From SP197 sp965242595 (GTDB taxonomy: Bacteria > Pseudomonadota > Alphaproteobacteria > SP197), in contig OZ251464.1 of NCBI GenBank assembly GCA_965242595.1, positions 2,108,001-2,172,000 of the forward strand: a stretch of DNA of 64,000 nucleotides, read 5' to 3'. A program made the position numbers and the translations under genes. Below are positions 1-9,081 of the stretch, in pieces (positions within the stretch are counted from its first letter, which is position 1; every line of letters begins with the position of its first letter). The notes beneath the pieces are model-generated. The model made no database searches. It was not told the DNA's origin and saw only the letters and a program-made list of their open reading frames with translations.

Positions 1-264
1 ATGGGTGTAGGGCAGGGCCATGATCTCCAGCAGGCCCTGGATGCAACCGTCCTCGCCGAAGCGCCCGTGCAGGGCGTTGAACACCGCGTCGGGCCGCTGC
101 GGCAGGCCGGCCAGCACGCAGGCGATGTCGCGCCCGACATCGATGCGGGTGGCGCGATAGCCCCGCTCCTCCAGCGCCGCCGCGCAGTCGCGCCCGGAGA
201 TCAGCGAAACCTCCCGTTCCGCGTTCCAGCCCCCCATCAGCACGGCGATATGCCCGGCGCTCAT
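1..264 (-). CDS. ddl: D-alanine--D-alanine ligase, N-terminal 88 codons (runs off left edge)
   Basis: Cytoplasmic ATP-grasp ligase making D-Ala-D-Ala for MurF. Only the start is present. The N-terminus reads MSAGHIAVLMGGWNAEREVS, the typical Ddl opening with the glycine-rich loop followed by an ExEVS-like stretch, and later has FNALHGRFGEDG, the family's conserved HGxxGEDG loop. The ATG at 264 overlaps the murB stop by 4 bases (ATGA), so it is the distal gene of the dcw operon seen here. The ATP-binding domain and active-site residues lie outside the window, so activity cannot be judged. Confidence 0.93.
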   Translation of the reverse strand, partial: MSAGHIAVLMGGWNAEREVSLISGRDCAAALEERGYRATRIDVGRDIACVLAGLPQRPDAVFNALHGRFGEDGCIQGLLEIMALPYTH

Positions 265-1211
265 CGCCCGCCCCCTGGGTTGCCTGGGTTGCCCCCCGGG
301 CTGTCGTGGCGGCCCAGACGGTGAATCTCCCATTCCAGGGCCACGCCTTCCCGCTCCAGCACGCGGCGGCGCACCTCCTCGCCCAGCGCCTCCAGCTCGC
401 CCGCCGTGGCGCCCCCGGTGTTGACCAGAAAGTTGCAATGACATTCCGATACCAGCGCCGCCCCGCGCCGCAGCCCGCGGCAGCCGGCCTTCTCGATCAG
501 CCGCCAGGCCTTGGCCCCCGGCGGGTTCTTGAAGGTGGAGCCGCCGCTGCGCGCCCGCACCGGCTGGGTGCGCTGGCGCCTTTCCCGCACCCCAGCCAGG
601 GCGCGGGCGATGGCGGCCCGGTCGCCCTTGCCGGCGCGCAGCCGGCAGGCGGTGAACACCCAGCCCGCCGCCAGGCCGCAATGGCGATAGCCATGGCCCA
701 GCTGGTCCGGCGTCAGGTCGTGGATGCGCCCGTCGGGGGCCACCGCCCGCGCCGCGATCAGCACATCCGCCAGCTCGCGCCCATAGGCGCCGGCATTCAT
801 GCGCAAGGCGCCGCCCATCGCCCCCGGCACCCCGGCCAGGAATTCCAGCCCGGTGAGGCCGGCAGCGGCCGCCGCGGCGGCGACATGGGCGTCCAGGGCC
901 GCCGCCCCGGCCACGACCTCCTCCCCCACCACCGAAATGCCGGCAAAGGCGCGGCCCAGGCGGACGGTCACGCCCGGCAGGCCGCCATCGCGGATCAGCA
1001 CATTCGACCCCGCCCCCAGCACCGTCACCGCCCCCGCCTCGCCGGACGGGCGCCGCGCCATGAAGGCCGCCAGATCGTCTTCGTCGGCCGGGCGGAACAG
1101 CACCCGCGCCCGCCCGCCGGCGCCGAAACGGGTGGTCTTCGCCAGATCGGCGTCGCGGCGATAGCTGCCCCGCACCGGCGGCAGCGGGGCTGGCAGGGCG
1201 CGGGCCGTCAT
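261..1211 (-). CDS. murB: UDP-N-acetylenolpyruvoylglucosamine reductase MurB
   Basis: Cytoplasmic FAD/NADPH enzyme reducing UDP-GlcNAc-enolpyruvate to UDP-MurNAc. 316 residues. The FAD-binding half has TRFGAGGRA and VLGAGSNVLIRDGG; the middle has LEFLAGVPGAMGGALRMNAGAYG; the catalytic Ser region is RSGGSTFKNP, and the C-terminal Glu of type I/II MurB is in the GVALEWEIH region. The ATG at 1211 overlaps the murC stop by 4 bases and the gene's own stop overlaps ddl by 4. The last residues (SPGGNPGNPGGGR) are a low-complexity tail encoded by a short CCGGGTTGCC-type repeat and are probably not functional. Confidence 0.96.
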   Translation of the reverse strand: MTARALPAPLPPVRGSYRRDADLAKTTRFGAGGRARVLFRPADEDDLAAFMARRPSGEAGAVTVLGAGSNVLIRDGGLPGVTVRLGRAFAGISVVGEEVVAGAAALDAHVAAAAAAAGLTGLEFLAGVPGAMGGALRMNAGAYGRELADVLIAARAVAPDGRIHDLTPDQLGHGYRHCGLAAGWVFTACRLRAGKGDRAAIARALAGVRERRQRTQPVRARSGGSTFKNPPGAKAWRLIEKAGCRGLRRGAALVSECHCNFLVNTGGATAGELEALGEEVRRRVLEREGVALEWEIHRLGRHDSPGGNPGNPGGGR

Positions 1212-2623
1212 GACGCCGCCGCCACGCCGCCCCGCAACGCCGCCAGTTCGGTGGGCAGCGCGTTCGCCCAGCGGGTGATGGAGCCGGCGCCCATGCAGAT
1301 CGCCGCATCGCCCGGCGCGGTCAGGCTGGCGATGCGCTCCGCCAGGCGGGCGGGATGCTCCAGGGCCTCCACATGGCGATGGCCGGCGGCGGCGATGCCG
1401 GCCACCAGGGCATCGCGATGGATGCCGGCGATGGGCGCCTCGCCGGCGCCATAGACATCGGCCACGATCACCGCGTCGGCCGCGCCGAAGCAGCGGCAGA
1501 AATCGTCGAACAGCGCCGCCAGGCGGCTGAAGCGATGGGGCTGGACCACGGCGACGATGCGCCCGGAAAAGGCCTCGCGCGACGCCTTCAGCACCGCCGC
1601 GATCTCCACCGGATGATGGGCGTAATCGTCGATCACGCTCACCCCGCCGGCCTCGCCGGTGCGGGTAAAGCGGCGCTTGACGCCGGCGAAACTGGCCAGC
1701 GCCCGGCGCAGCACATCGTCCGCGATCGCCAGCTCGCGGGCGATGGCGACGCAGGACAGCGCGTTGGCGACGTTGTGGCGCCCCCACATCGGCAGCCGCA
1801 GGTCGCGCACCTCGCGCGCCTCGCCGCGCCCGTTCAGCACCGCGTCGAAGCGATAGCCGCCCTTGCACAGGCGCAGCCCGGTGCCGCGCACATCGGCGCC
1901 CGCCCCCAGGCCGTAGGTGACGACGCGCCGGTCCGTCACCTTCTCCGCCAGGGCGCGCACCTCCGGATGGTCGATGCACAGGGCGGCAAAGCCGTAGAAC
2001 GGGATCTTGCCGACGAAGGCGTGATAGGCCTCCCGCATGGCGTCGAACGAGGCGTAGTTCTCCAGATGCTCCGGGTCGATGTTGGTGACGACGGCCGCCG
2101 TCGCCGGCAGGCGCAGAAAGCTGCCATCCGACTCGTCGGCCTCCACCACCATCCACGCCCCCGCCCCCAGCCGGGTGGTGGTGCCATAGGCGTTGACGAT
2201 GCCGCCATTGATCACCGTGGGATCCAGCCCGGCACATTCCAGCAGCCAGCCCGCCAGCGAGGCGGTGGTGGTCTTGCCGTGGGTGCCGCTGACGGCGATG
2301 GCGCTCTTCGGGCGCATCAACTCGCCCAGCATCTCGGCCCGCTTCACCACCGGAATCCGCCGCCGCCTGGCGGCGGCAACCTCCGGGTTGCCGGCGGCCA
2401 CGGCCGAAGAGACCACCACCGCCGCCGCCTTCCCCAGCTGGGCCGGATCGTGGCCGATGGCCACCGGGATGCCCAGCGCCCGCAGACGCTGCACATTCTG
2501 GCCTTCCGCCACATCGCTGCCGCGCACCCGATAGCCCTGATTGTGCAGCACCTCGGCGATGCCGCTCATGCCGATGCCGCCGATGCCGACGAAATGGATG
2601 GCGCCGGATAACGGTCGTTTCAT
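1208..2623 (-). CDS. murC: UDP-N-acetylmuramate--L-alanine ligase MurC
   Basis: Adds L-Ala to UDP-MurNAc, the first amino acid of the stem peptide. 471 residues, the usual length. The UDP-binding N-domain opens with IHFVGIGGIGMSGIAEVL; the ATP P-loop is SGTHGKTTTASLAG; the central domain has VVEADESDGSFL and TNIDPEHLENY; the C-domain has IDDYAHHPVEI and VVQPHRFSR. The ATG at 2623 overlaps the murG stop by 4 bases and the stop overlaps murB by 4, implying coupled translation within the dcw operon. All expected motifs are intact. Confidence 0.97.
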   Translation of the reverse strand: MKRPLSGAIHFVGIGGIGMSGIAEVLHNQGYRVRGSDVAEGQNVQRLRALGIPVAIGHDPAQLGKAAAVVVSSAVAAGNPEVAAARRRRIPVVKRAEMLGELMRPKSAIAVSGTHGKTTTASLAGWLLECAGLDPTVINGGIVNAYGTTTRLGAGAWMVVEADESDGSFLRLPATAAVVTNIDPEHLENYASFDAMREAYHAFVGKIPFYGFAALCIDHPEVRALAEKVTDRRVVTYGLGAGADVRGTGLRLCKGGYRFDAVLNGRGEAREVRDLRLPMWGRHNVANALSCVAIARELAIADDVLRRALASFAGVKRRFTRTGEAGGVSVIDDYAHHPVEIAAVLKASREAFSGRIVAVVQPHRFSRLAALFDDFCRCFGAADAVIVADVYGAGEAPIAGIHRDALVAGIAAAGHRHVEALEHPARLAERIASLTAPGDAAICMGAGSITRWANALPTELAALRGGVAAAS

Positions 2624-3828
2624 GCCGCTTTCTCCCGGATGCGAGGGGTGGACGGTCCCGAGGCCGGGCATGGCCCCGGATGCGACCCTGGCGCCGCGCT
2701 TCCCGTCCGGCGCCGGGTGGCGGCGCGCAGGCCGCCGGGGGCCGCAAAGGAGTCGATGGCGTCCGCCAGCCTGCGCGCGGCATCGGGGCGCGCCAGGCGC
2801 CGGGCGGCATCCGCCGCCGCCGCCAGCCGCGCCGGCGCGGCGAGCGCCGCCTCCAGGCGGCGCGCCAGTCCGGCCCCGGTCAACTCCCCTTGCGGCAGCA
2901 GCCAGCCCGCCCCGGCCCGCTCGAAGGCGCGGGCATTGGCGCTTTGATGGTCGTCCGTGGCGTGGGGATAGGGCACCAGGATGGCCGGACGCCGCGCGGC
3001 GGCGAGCTCCGCCACGGTCGAGGCGCCGGCCCGGGCCAGCACCAGATGGGCGCGCTCCAGCCGGCGTTCCATATCGTCGAAAAACGCCGCCACGGTGGCG
3101 GCGACGCCCAGCCGGTCGAAGGCGGCCCGCACCCGCCCCACATCCTCCACCCGGCATTGCTGCGCGATCTCCAGCCGCCGCCGCAGCCCGGGCGGCAGGG
3201 CGGCCACCGCCTGGGGCAGGGCGTCGCTCAGCGCCCGCGCGCCCTGGCTGCCGCCGAACGCCAGCAGATGGAAACAGCCGTCCTGGCGGCACGGGCGATA
3301 GCCGCCCTGGCCCACCGCCGCGATGGCCTCGCGCACCGGATTGCCGGTGAAAAACGCCTTGGCGGCGGGCGCGCCTTCGGTGGCGACGAAGGAGGTGGCC
3401 ACCAGGCGGGAGCGCCAGGCCAGCAGCCGGTTGGCCCGGCCCAGCAGCGCGTTCTGCTCGTGCACCATGGTGGCGATGCCCAGCTGCTGGGCGGCCAGCA
3501 GCGGCGCCACCGTGGGATAACCGCCGAAGCCCAGCGCCAGCGCCGGCGCCAGCCGCTTCAGCACGCCCCTGGCGGCGAAGGCGCCCTGCACCAGGCGCAG
3601 GCCCCCCACCACGCGCCCGGCCGCGCCCTGGCCGGCCATGGGCGCGGCCGCCAGGCGATGGATCGCCAGCCCTTCCAGCCCGGCCAGCGACGCCGCCAGG
3701 GCGCGCCCGCGCCGGTCGGTCAGCAGCGCCACCCGATGCCCGCGCCCCAGCAGCTCGCGGCAGGTCGCCAGCGCCGGGAACATGTGGCCGCCGGTGCCGC
3801 CGGCGGCGATGGCCACCGCCGCCGTCAC
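2620..3828 (-). CDS. murG: UDP-GlcNAc:undecaprenyl-PP-MurNAc-pentapeptide GlcNAc transferase MurG
   Basis: Peripheral inner-membrane GT28 glycosyltransferase converting lipid I to lipid II. 402 residues, some 40 longer than typical because of a Pro/Arg/Ser-rich C-terminal tail after the last helix. N-domain G-loops are AAGGTGGHMFPAL and LGFGGYPTVAP; the acceptor region has HEQNALLGRAN; the donor-binding C-domain has AFGGSQGARAL, LVLARAGASTVAE and the PYPHATDDHQ loop. The ATG at 3828 overlaps the ftsW stop by 4 bases; its own stop overlaps murC by 4. Confidence 0.96.
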   Translation of the reverse strand: MTAAVAIAAGGTGGHMFPALATCRELLGRGHRVALLTDRRGRALAASLAGLEGLAIHRLAAAPMAGQGAAGRVVGGLRLVQGAFAARGVLKRLAPALALGFGGYPTVAPLLAAQQLGIATMVHEQNALLGRANRLLAWRSRLVATSFVATEGAPAAKAFFTGNPVREAIAAVGQGGYRPCRQDGCFHLLAFGGSQGARALSDALPQAVAALPPGLRRRLEIAQQCRVEDVGRVRAAFDRLGVAATVAAFFDDMERRLERAHLVLARAGASTVAELAAARRPAILVPYPHATDDHQSANARAFERAGAGWLLPQGELTGAGLARRLEAALAAPARLAAAADAARRLARPDAARRLADAIDSFAAPGGLRAATRRRTGSAAPGSHPGPCPASGPSTPRIREKAA

Positions 3829-5027
3829 GGCGCGCCTCCGGACGCCCCGGTCGCCCCGGACGCCCCGGACGCCAGGGTCGAGCGGCGCGGGGCCGCTTCA
3901 TAGCCCAAGGGGCGGTCATAACCGTGCCGCCGCCGCGTCAGCGCCAGCACCATGCCCATGGTGACGGCCATCCCCATCAGCGCCGAGCCGCCATAGGAGA
4001 CCAGCGGCAAGGTCATGCCGGTGGCCGGCACCAGCTGGAGCGAGACGCCCATATTGACCGCCGCCTGCATGGCGAACTGGATCGCCAGCCCCGCCACCGC
4101 CAGCATCGCGAACAGATCGCCGCCGCGCCCGGCCCGCGCCATGCCCCGCAAGGCGATGAAGGCGAAGGCGGCCACCAGCAGCAGGCAGGCGAGCAGGCCG
4201 AATTCCTCCCCGGCCACCGCGAAGATGAAGTCGGAATGGGCGTCGGGCAGGTGGTTTTTCACCACCCCGTCGCCCGGCCCGCGCCCCAGCAGCCCGCCGG
4301 CCTCGAAGGCGCGCATGGCGGTATCCACCTGATAGCTGTCGCCGGATGCGGGGTCCAGAAAGCGGTCGATCCGGTCCCGCACATGGGGCATCAGGGCATA
4401 GCCGGCCCCCAGACCGGCGATGGCCGCCGCCGCCGCCGCGCCCACCAGCAGCAGCGGCAGCCCGGCCAGGAACAGCTGCCCGCCCCAGATCGCCGCCACC
4501 GTCGCCGCCATGCCGAAATCCGGCTGCCACACCAGCAGCGCCAGCACCGCCGCCGTCAGGGCGGCCGAAAGCCAGCCGCCGGGAAAGCCCGCCCGCTGGC
4601 GGGCGCTGGCCAGCAGCCAGGCGGCGACCACCGCCAGCGCCGGCTTCACGAACTCCGAGGCCTGCAACGAGAAGCTGCCCAGCGAGATCCAGCGCCTGGC
4701 CCCCTTGATCTCCGACCCCAGCAGCGGCGTCGCCACCAGCAGCGCCAGGGAGAGCGCCAGCAGCGCCAGGGCGGCGCGGCGCACGCCGGCCGGCTCCAGC
4801 AGCGACAGCGCGAACATGGTGGCCAGCGCCGGCAGCAGGAACAGGAAATGGCGCGTGACGAAGTGGAAGCCGGGAACGCCGATGCGCTCGGCCACCGGCG
4901 GGCTGGCCGCCATCACCAGCACCACCCCCGCCAGCATCAGCAACACCAGCGCCACCAGGTTCCAGCGGTCCACCGTCCACCACCAGCGGCCCAGCAGGCT
5001 GCGATCGGTGCGCGCGAAGGCGGTCAT
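3825..5027 (-). CDS. ftsW: SEDS peptidoglycan glycosyltransferase FtsW
   Basis: Integral membrane glycan polymerase of the septal divisome, partner of FtsI. 400 residues with about ten hydrophobic segments. The SEDS signatures are visible: GARRWISLGSFSLQASEFVKPAL, WQPDFGMAATV, the loop GDSYQVDTAMRAFEAGG followed by GRGPGDGVVKNHLPDAHSD, FAVAGEEFG and the final LPLVSYGGSAL. The ATG at 5027 overlaps the murD stop by 4 bases. The C-terminal end (ASGASGATGASGG) is low complexity, encoded by repeated CGCCCCGGA units at 3840-3880. Confidence 0.96.
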   Translation of the reverse strand: MTAFARTDRSLLGRWWWTVDRWNLVALVLLMLAGVVLVMAASPPVAERIGVPGFHFVTRHFLFLLPALATMFALSLLEPAGVRRAALALLALSLALLVATPLLGSEIKGARRWISLGSFSLQASEFVKPALAVVAAWLLASARQRAGFPGGWLSAALTAAVLALLVWQPDFGMAATVAAIWGGQLFLAGLPLLLVGAAAAAAIAGLGAGYALMPHVRDRIDRFLDPASGDSYQVDTAMRAFEAGGLLGRGPGDGVVKNHLPDAHSDFIFAVAGEEFGLLACLLLVAAFAFIALRGMARAGRGGDLFAMLAVAGLAIQFAMQAAVNMGVSLQLVPATGMTLPLVSYGGSALMGMAVTMGMVLALTRRRHGYDRPLGYEAAPRRSTLASGASGATGASGGAP

Positions 5028-6568
5028 GTCGTTCCCGTCCCGGCAGCGGTCTCGTTCGCCCCCGTCTTCTTCTGTGGGGCCTTTTTCTGGGGGGGCTTCT
5101 TCTGTGGGGCCTTCCTGGCCGCAGCCTTCCCGGCGCCCGCCCCCGCCCCCGTACCTGTCCTGGACGCGGCCTTTTTCGGCGGCGTCCGCCGCACCTTCTC
5201 TTCCACCACCAGCTCCCGGAAGCGGTCGCCGCGCTGCTCGAAATTCTCGAACTGGTCCAGCGAGGCGCAGGCCGGCGAAAACAGCACCACCGGCTCTGGC
5301 CGCCGCTCGGCGAACGCCTTCTCGGTGGCGGCGGCGAAGGCGGTTTCCAGATCGCCGCAGATGGTGCAGGGCACGCGCCCTTCCAGGGTCTGGGCAAAGG
5401 CGCCGGCCGCCTCGCCGATCAGAAAGGCATGGGCCATGCGCGGGAACAGGGGGGCCAGGGTGGCGATGCCGCCCGCCTTGGCCCGCCCACCGGCGATCCA
5501 GTAGACGTCCCGGAAACAGGCCAGCGCCCGTGCGGCGGCGGGGGCGTTGGTGGCCTTGCTGTCGTTCACGAACGCCACCTTGCCGATGCGGGTGATGGCC
5601 TCCTGGCGATGGGCCAGGCCGGAAAAGCGCCGGAAGGCCCGCACCAGATTGTCGCCGGGCAGGCCCAGGGCGCGGATGGCGCCATAGGCGGCGGCGGCGT
5701 TCTGCTGGTTGTGAACCCCCAGCAGGGCGCGCAGGCGGGCGAGCTCCACCACCTCCACCGCTTCGCCGCCGGTCTCGTCGGTCAGCACCCCGTCTTCCGT
5801 GACATAGACGCCGCCGGCCACCCGCCGCCCGACGGCCACCGGCACGATGCGGCGCTGGCGCCGGCCCGCCAGCTCGGCATGGATGCGGCGGCAGACATCG
5901 TCGTCCAGCCCCAGAACCGCGATCTGGGACGAGGCGCGGCGCGAGAAGATGCGCGTCTTCGAGGCGATATAGTTGGCAAAGCCGCCATGGCGCTCCAGAT
6001 GGTCCGGGGCGATGTTGAGCAGCACCGCCACATCGCTGACCAGGGTGCGCACCAGATCCAGCTGGTACGAGGACAGCTCCAGCACATAGACGCCCTCGGC
6101 GGAAAGCGGCCTCAGATCCAGCACCGGCGTGCCGATATTGCCGCCCAGCTGCACCCGCAGCCCCGACGCCCTGACCAGATGGGCGATCAGCGTCGCGGTG
6201 GTGGATTTGCCGTTGGTGCCGGTCACGCCCACCACCCGCCCGGGCGGGCGCGAGCGCGCGAACAGCTCCATATCCCCCAGAATCTCCAGGCCGGAGGTCA
6301 GCGCCCGGGCCACCAGCGGATGGGGCGCGGGATGGGAAAGCGGCACGCCGGGGCTCAGCACCAGGGCGACGAAATCGTCCCATTCGATGCGGTAGAGATC
6401 GGCCAGCGACACCCCCAGCGAGGCGGCATGGCGGCGCCGGGCCGGATCGTCGTCCCAGGCGTGCACCCGGGCGCCGCCGCGCGCCAGGGCCAGCGAGGCG
6501 GAGATGCCGGAGCGGCCCAGCCCGAACACGGCCATGGAGGTGCCAGCGTGGCGCGAGAGGTCGATCAT
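5024..6568 (-). CDS. murD: UDP-N-acetylmuramoylalanine--D-glutamate ligase MurD with Lys-rich tail
   Basis: Adds D-Glu to UDP-MurNAc-L-Ala in the cytoplasm. 514 residues against about 440-460 in most relatives. N-domain: AVFGLGRSGISASLALA; P-loop: GVTGTNGKSTTATL; central: LELSSYQLDLV and NIAPDHLERHGG; C-domain: FVNDSKATNAPAAARAL and LFSPACASLDQFENFEQRG. The excess is a C-terminal extension of about 60 residues dominated by Lys, Pro, Gln and Ala with three near-identical APQKK/PPQKK blocks (about 5049-5130). The ATG at 6568 lies 4 bases after the mraY stop. The extension is not part of the family fold. Confidence 0.95.
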   Translation of the reverse strand: MIDLSRHAGTSMAVFGLGRSGISASLALARGGARVHAWDDDPARRRHAASLGVSLADLYRIEWDDFVALVLSPGVPLSHPAPHPLVARALTSGLEILGDMELFARSRPPGRVVGVTGTNGKSTTATLIAHLVRASGLRVQLGGNIGTPVLDLRPLSAEGVYVLELSSYQLDLVRTLVSDVAVLLNIAPDHLERHGGFANYIASKTRIFSRRASSQIAVLGLDDDVCRRIHAELAGRRQRRIVPVAVGRRVAGGVYVTEDGVLTDETGGEAVEVVELARLRALLGVHNQQNAAAAYGAIRALGLPGDNLVRAFRRFSGLAHRQEAITRIGKVAFVNDSKATNAPAAARALACFRDVYWIAGGRAKAGGIATLAPLFPRMAHAFLIGEAAGAFAQTLEGRVPCTICGDLETAFAAATEKAFAERRPEPVVLFSPACASLDQFENFEQRGDRFRELVVEEKVRRTPPKKAASRTGTGAGAGAGKAAARKAPQKKPPQKKAPQKKTGANETAAGTGTT

Positions 6569-6572
6569 CGCC

Positions 6573-7661
6573 CTATCTCAGCTTCAGCGTGGCGAGGCCC
6601 GCCAGCGCCAGCACGATGGCGACGATCCAGAAGCGGATGACGATGGTGGGTTCGGCCCAGCCCTTCTTCTCGAAATGGTGGTGGATCGGTGCCATGCGAA
6701 ACACGCGCCGCCCGGTCAGCCTGAAGGAGGCGACCTGGACGATCACCGAAACCGTCTCCAGCACGAACAGGCCGCCCACCAGGGCCAGCACCAGCTCGTG
6801 CTTGGTCACCACCGCGATGGCGCCCAGCGCCGCGCCCACCGACAGGCTGCCGGTATCGCCCATGAACACCATGGCCGGTGGCGCGTTGAACCACAGAAAG
6901 CCCAGCCCGGCCCCCACCAGGGCGCCGCAGAACACCGCCAGCTCGCCGGCGCCGGCCACGGCCGGCAGTTGCAGATAATCGGAATAGAGGGCGTGGCCGC
7001 TGAGATAGGCGACGATGCCGAAGGTCATGGCGCAGACGATCACCGGGCCGATGGCCAGCCCGTCCAGCCCGTCGGTCATGTTGACGGCGTTGGAGGCGCC
7101 GACCACGACGAAGGCGGCGAACAGCGGGAAGAACCAGCCCAGATCCAGCAGCACATGCTTGAAAAAGGGCAGCGCCAGGGAGGTTCCCAGCCCCGGCCCG
7201 GAGAGATGGGCGATGCCCGTGACCGCGGCCAGGGCCAGCGCCGCCTCGGCCAGCAGGCGATAAGGGCCGGGAAGCCCGCGCGAGCTGCGCCGGGCCAGCT
7301 TGAGATAATCGTCGGCAAAGCCCAGGGCGCCGAAGCCCAGGGTCACCACCAGCACGATCCAGACGAAGCCGTTGCCCAGATCCGACCACAACAGGGTGGT
7401 GGCCGTCACCGCCATCAGGATCAGAACGCCGCCCATGGTCGGGGTTCCCGCCTTGGCGACGATGTGGGATTGGGGCCCGTCGTCGCGGATCGGCTGCCCC
7501 GCCCCCTGGAGGGATTTCAGCCACGCCACCACCGGCCCGCCGAACAGCAGGCAGATCGCCAGCGCGGTCAGGATCGCCCCGCCGGTGCGGAAGGTGATGA
7601 AGGAAAACAGGCGCAGGGCGCCGAAGCTTTCCTGCAGGGCGGGAAGCAGATGATAGAGCAT
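6573..7661 (-). CDS. mraY: Phospho-N-acetylmuramoyl-pentapeptide transferase MraY
   Basis: Polytopic inner-membrane enzyme joining phospho-MurNAc-pentapeptide to undecaprenyl phosphate (lipid I). 362 residues, standard length, about ten membrane segments. Signatures: KAGTPTMGGVLIL, FADDYLKL (the DDxxK Mg site), SNAVNMTDGLDGLAIGP, WFNAPPAMVFMGDTGSL and MAPIHHHFEKKGW with the HHH triad near the end. It sits 4 bases after murF and 4 before murD, the standard alphaproteobacterial dcw order. Confidence 0.97.
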   Translation of the reverse strand: MLYHLLPALQESFGALRLFSFITFRTGGAILTALAICLLFGGPVVAWLKSLQGAGQPIRDDGPQSHIVAKAGTPTMGGVLILMAVTATTLLWSDLGNGFVWIVLVVTLGFGALGFADDYLKLARRSSRGLPGPYRLLAEAALALAAVTGIAHLSGPGLGTSLALPFFKHVLLDLGWFFPLFAAFVVVGASNAVNMTDGLDGLAIGPVIVCAMTFGIVAYLSGHALYSDYLQLPAVAGAGELAVFCGALVGAGLGFLWFNAPPAMVFMGDTGSLSVGAALGAIAVVTKHELVLALVGGLFVLETVSVIVQVASFRLTGRRVFRMAPIHHHFEKKGWAEPTIVIRFWIVAIVLALAGLATLKLR

Positions 7662-7665
7662 GGCC

Positions 7666-9081
7666 TCAGCCCCGCCCGTCCCAATGTCCGGAACGACACT
7701 CGGAGTCGGCGCCTACCAGCGCCTCCACCACCGCCTCCAGGCCGATGCGCCGCGACCCCTTCACCAGCACCACATCGCCGGGGCGCAGGGTTGCGCCCAG
7801 CAGCTCCGCCACGGCGCCGGCATGGCAGGTGGCGCCGCCGCGCCGTTCGGGCGCCAGCGCGCCGTGGAGCCGGCAGGCCAGCGGCCCGACCGCGAACAGC
7901 AGGTCCACCCCTGCGGCCGCCACCTCCGCGGCCAGCTCGATATGGGCCGCCTCCTCCCCGGCCCCCAGCTCCAGCATGTCGCCCAGCACGGCGATGCGAC
8001 GTTCGCCTGCGGCCGCCGCCAGAACCTTCAGAGCCGCCCGCACCGACACCGGGCTGGCGTTGTAGCTTTCGTCGATCACGGTGGCGTGGCCGCCCCGCGT
8101 GGCGATGCGATGGCGCCGCCCGCGCCCGGCCAGCGGTTGTAGCGAGGCCAGATCGCGGGCGGCCGCCGCCACATCGGCGCCCATATGGTGCGCCGCCGCC
8201 AGCACGGCGACGCTGTTCAGCGCCAGATGGCGCCCGGCCAGCGCCAGGCGATAGCAAAGGCGGCGTCCGGCGATCTCCGCTTCCACCGCGCTGCCGGCGC
8301 CCTGCGGCGTCCATGCCAGCAGCCGGTGCGCGCAGCCGCTGGCGGCGCCGAAGAGTTCCACCCGGTGGCCGCCGCGCCGCGCCAGCCGCGCCAGCAGCGG
8401 CCCGTGGCGGTTGTCGCCGTTGATCAGCGCCACGCCGCCCCGGTCCAGGCCGTCGAACAGGGCCGCCTTTTCGCGGGCGATGGCCTCCTCGCCAGCGAAA
8501 TGGCCGATATGGACCGCCTCCACCGTCGTCACCACCGCCACATGGGGCCGCACCAGCTGTGCCAGCGGCCCGATCTCGCCCGGCGCGTTGGTTCCCACCT
8601 CGAACACCCCGAACCGGGCCTCGGGCGCCATACGGGCCAGGCTCAAAGGCGTGCCGACATGGTTGTTGAAGCTCTTTTCGCTGGCATGGGCCAGGCCCTG
8701 GCGCGCCAGCACATGATGCAGCGCCTGCTTCACCCCGGTCTTGCCGACGCTGCCGGTGATGGCGGCGATGCGGGCGCCGCTGCGCGCCCGGGCCGCCCGC
8801 GCCAGATCGTCCAGGCCGCGCGCGGTATCCAGCACCAGCAGCAGCGGCGCCCGTTCCGGCACGCCGGCCGGGCGGCGGCAGACCATGGCGGCGGCAGCCC
8901 CGCGCTGGAAGGCGTGGCCGACATGGCCGTGGCCGTCGGCAAGGCGGCCCTTCAGCGCCACGAACAGATCGCGCTGGCCCACCCGGCGGCTGTCGAAGGC
9001 CACGCCGTCGACCTCGAACGGGGCCGAAGCCTGGCCGCCGGTGGCGGCGCTGGCGCTTTCGTCGCTCCACAGCCCGGTCAT
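7666..9081 (-). CDS. murF: UDP-MurNAc-tripeptide--D-Ala-D-Ala ligase MurF
   Basis: Adds the D-Ala-D-Ala made by Ddl to the MurNAc tripeptide. 471 residues. N-domain DSRRVGQRDLFVALKG; P-loop ITGSVGKTGVKQAL (GxxGKT retained); EKSFNNHVGTPLSLA; VFEVGTNAPGEI, where the family usually has an E-M-G core; C-domain DESYNASPVSVRAAL and AVLGDMLELG. The ATG at 9081 overlaps the murE stop by 4 bases. Confidence 0.95.
   Translation of the reverse strand: MTGLWSDESASAATGGQASAPFEVDGVAFDSRRVGQRDLFVALKGRLADGHGHVGHAFQRGAAAAMVCRRPAGVPERAPLLLVLDTARGLDDLARAARARSGARIAAITGSVGKTGVKQALHHVLARQGLAHASEKSFNNHVGTPLSLARMAPEARFGVFEVGTNAPGEIGPLAQLVRPHVAVVTTVEAVHIGHFAGEEAIAREKAALFDGLDRGGVALINGDNRHGPLLARLARRGGHRVELFGAASGCAHRLLAWTPQGAGSAVEAEIAGRRLCYRLALAGRHLALNSVAVLAAAHHMGADVAAAARDLASLQPLAGRGRRHRIATRGGHATVIDESYNASPVSVRAALKVLAAAAGERRIAVLGDMLELGAGEEAAHIELAAEVAAAGVDLLFAVGPLACRLHGALAPERRGGATCHAGAVAELLGATLRPGDVVLVKGSRRIGLEAVVEALVGADSECRSGHWDGRG

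Noticed and set aside
261..2810. Very long frames on both strands through the dcw cluster
   Set aside because: In very GC-rich DNA all frames stay open. Only the frames with Mur/Fts motifs and 4-base overlaps are real; the others are Arg/Gly/Pro-rich shadows.
5049..5130. Frameshift or assembly error at the murD 3' end
   Set aside because: The Lys-rich tail ends in the exact ATGA overlap with ftsW, so the frame appears genuine.
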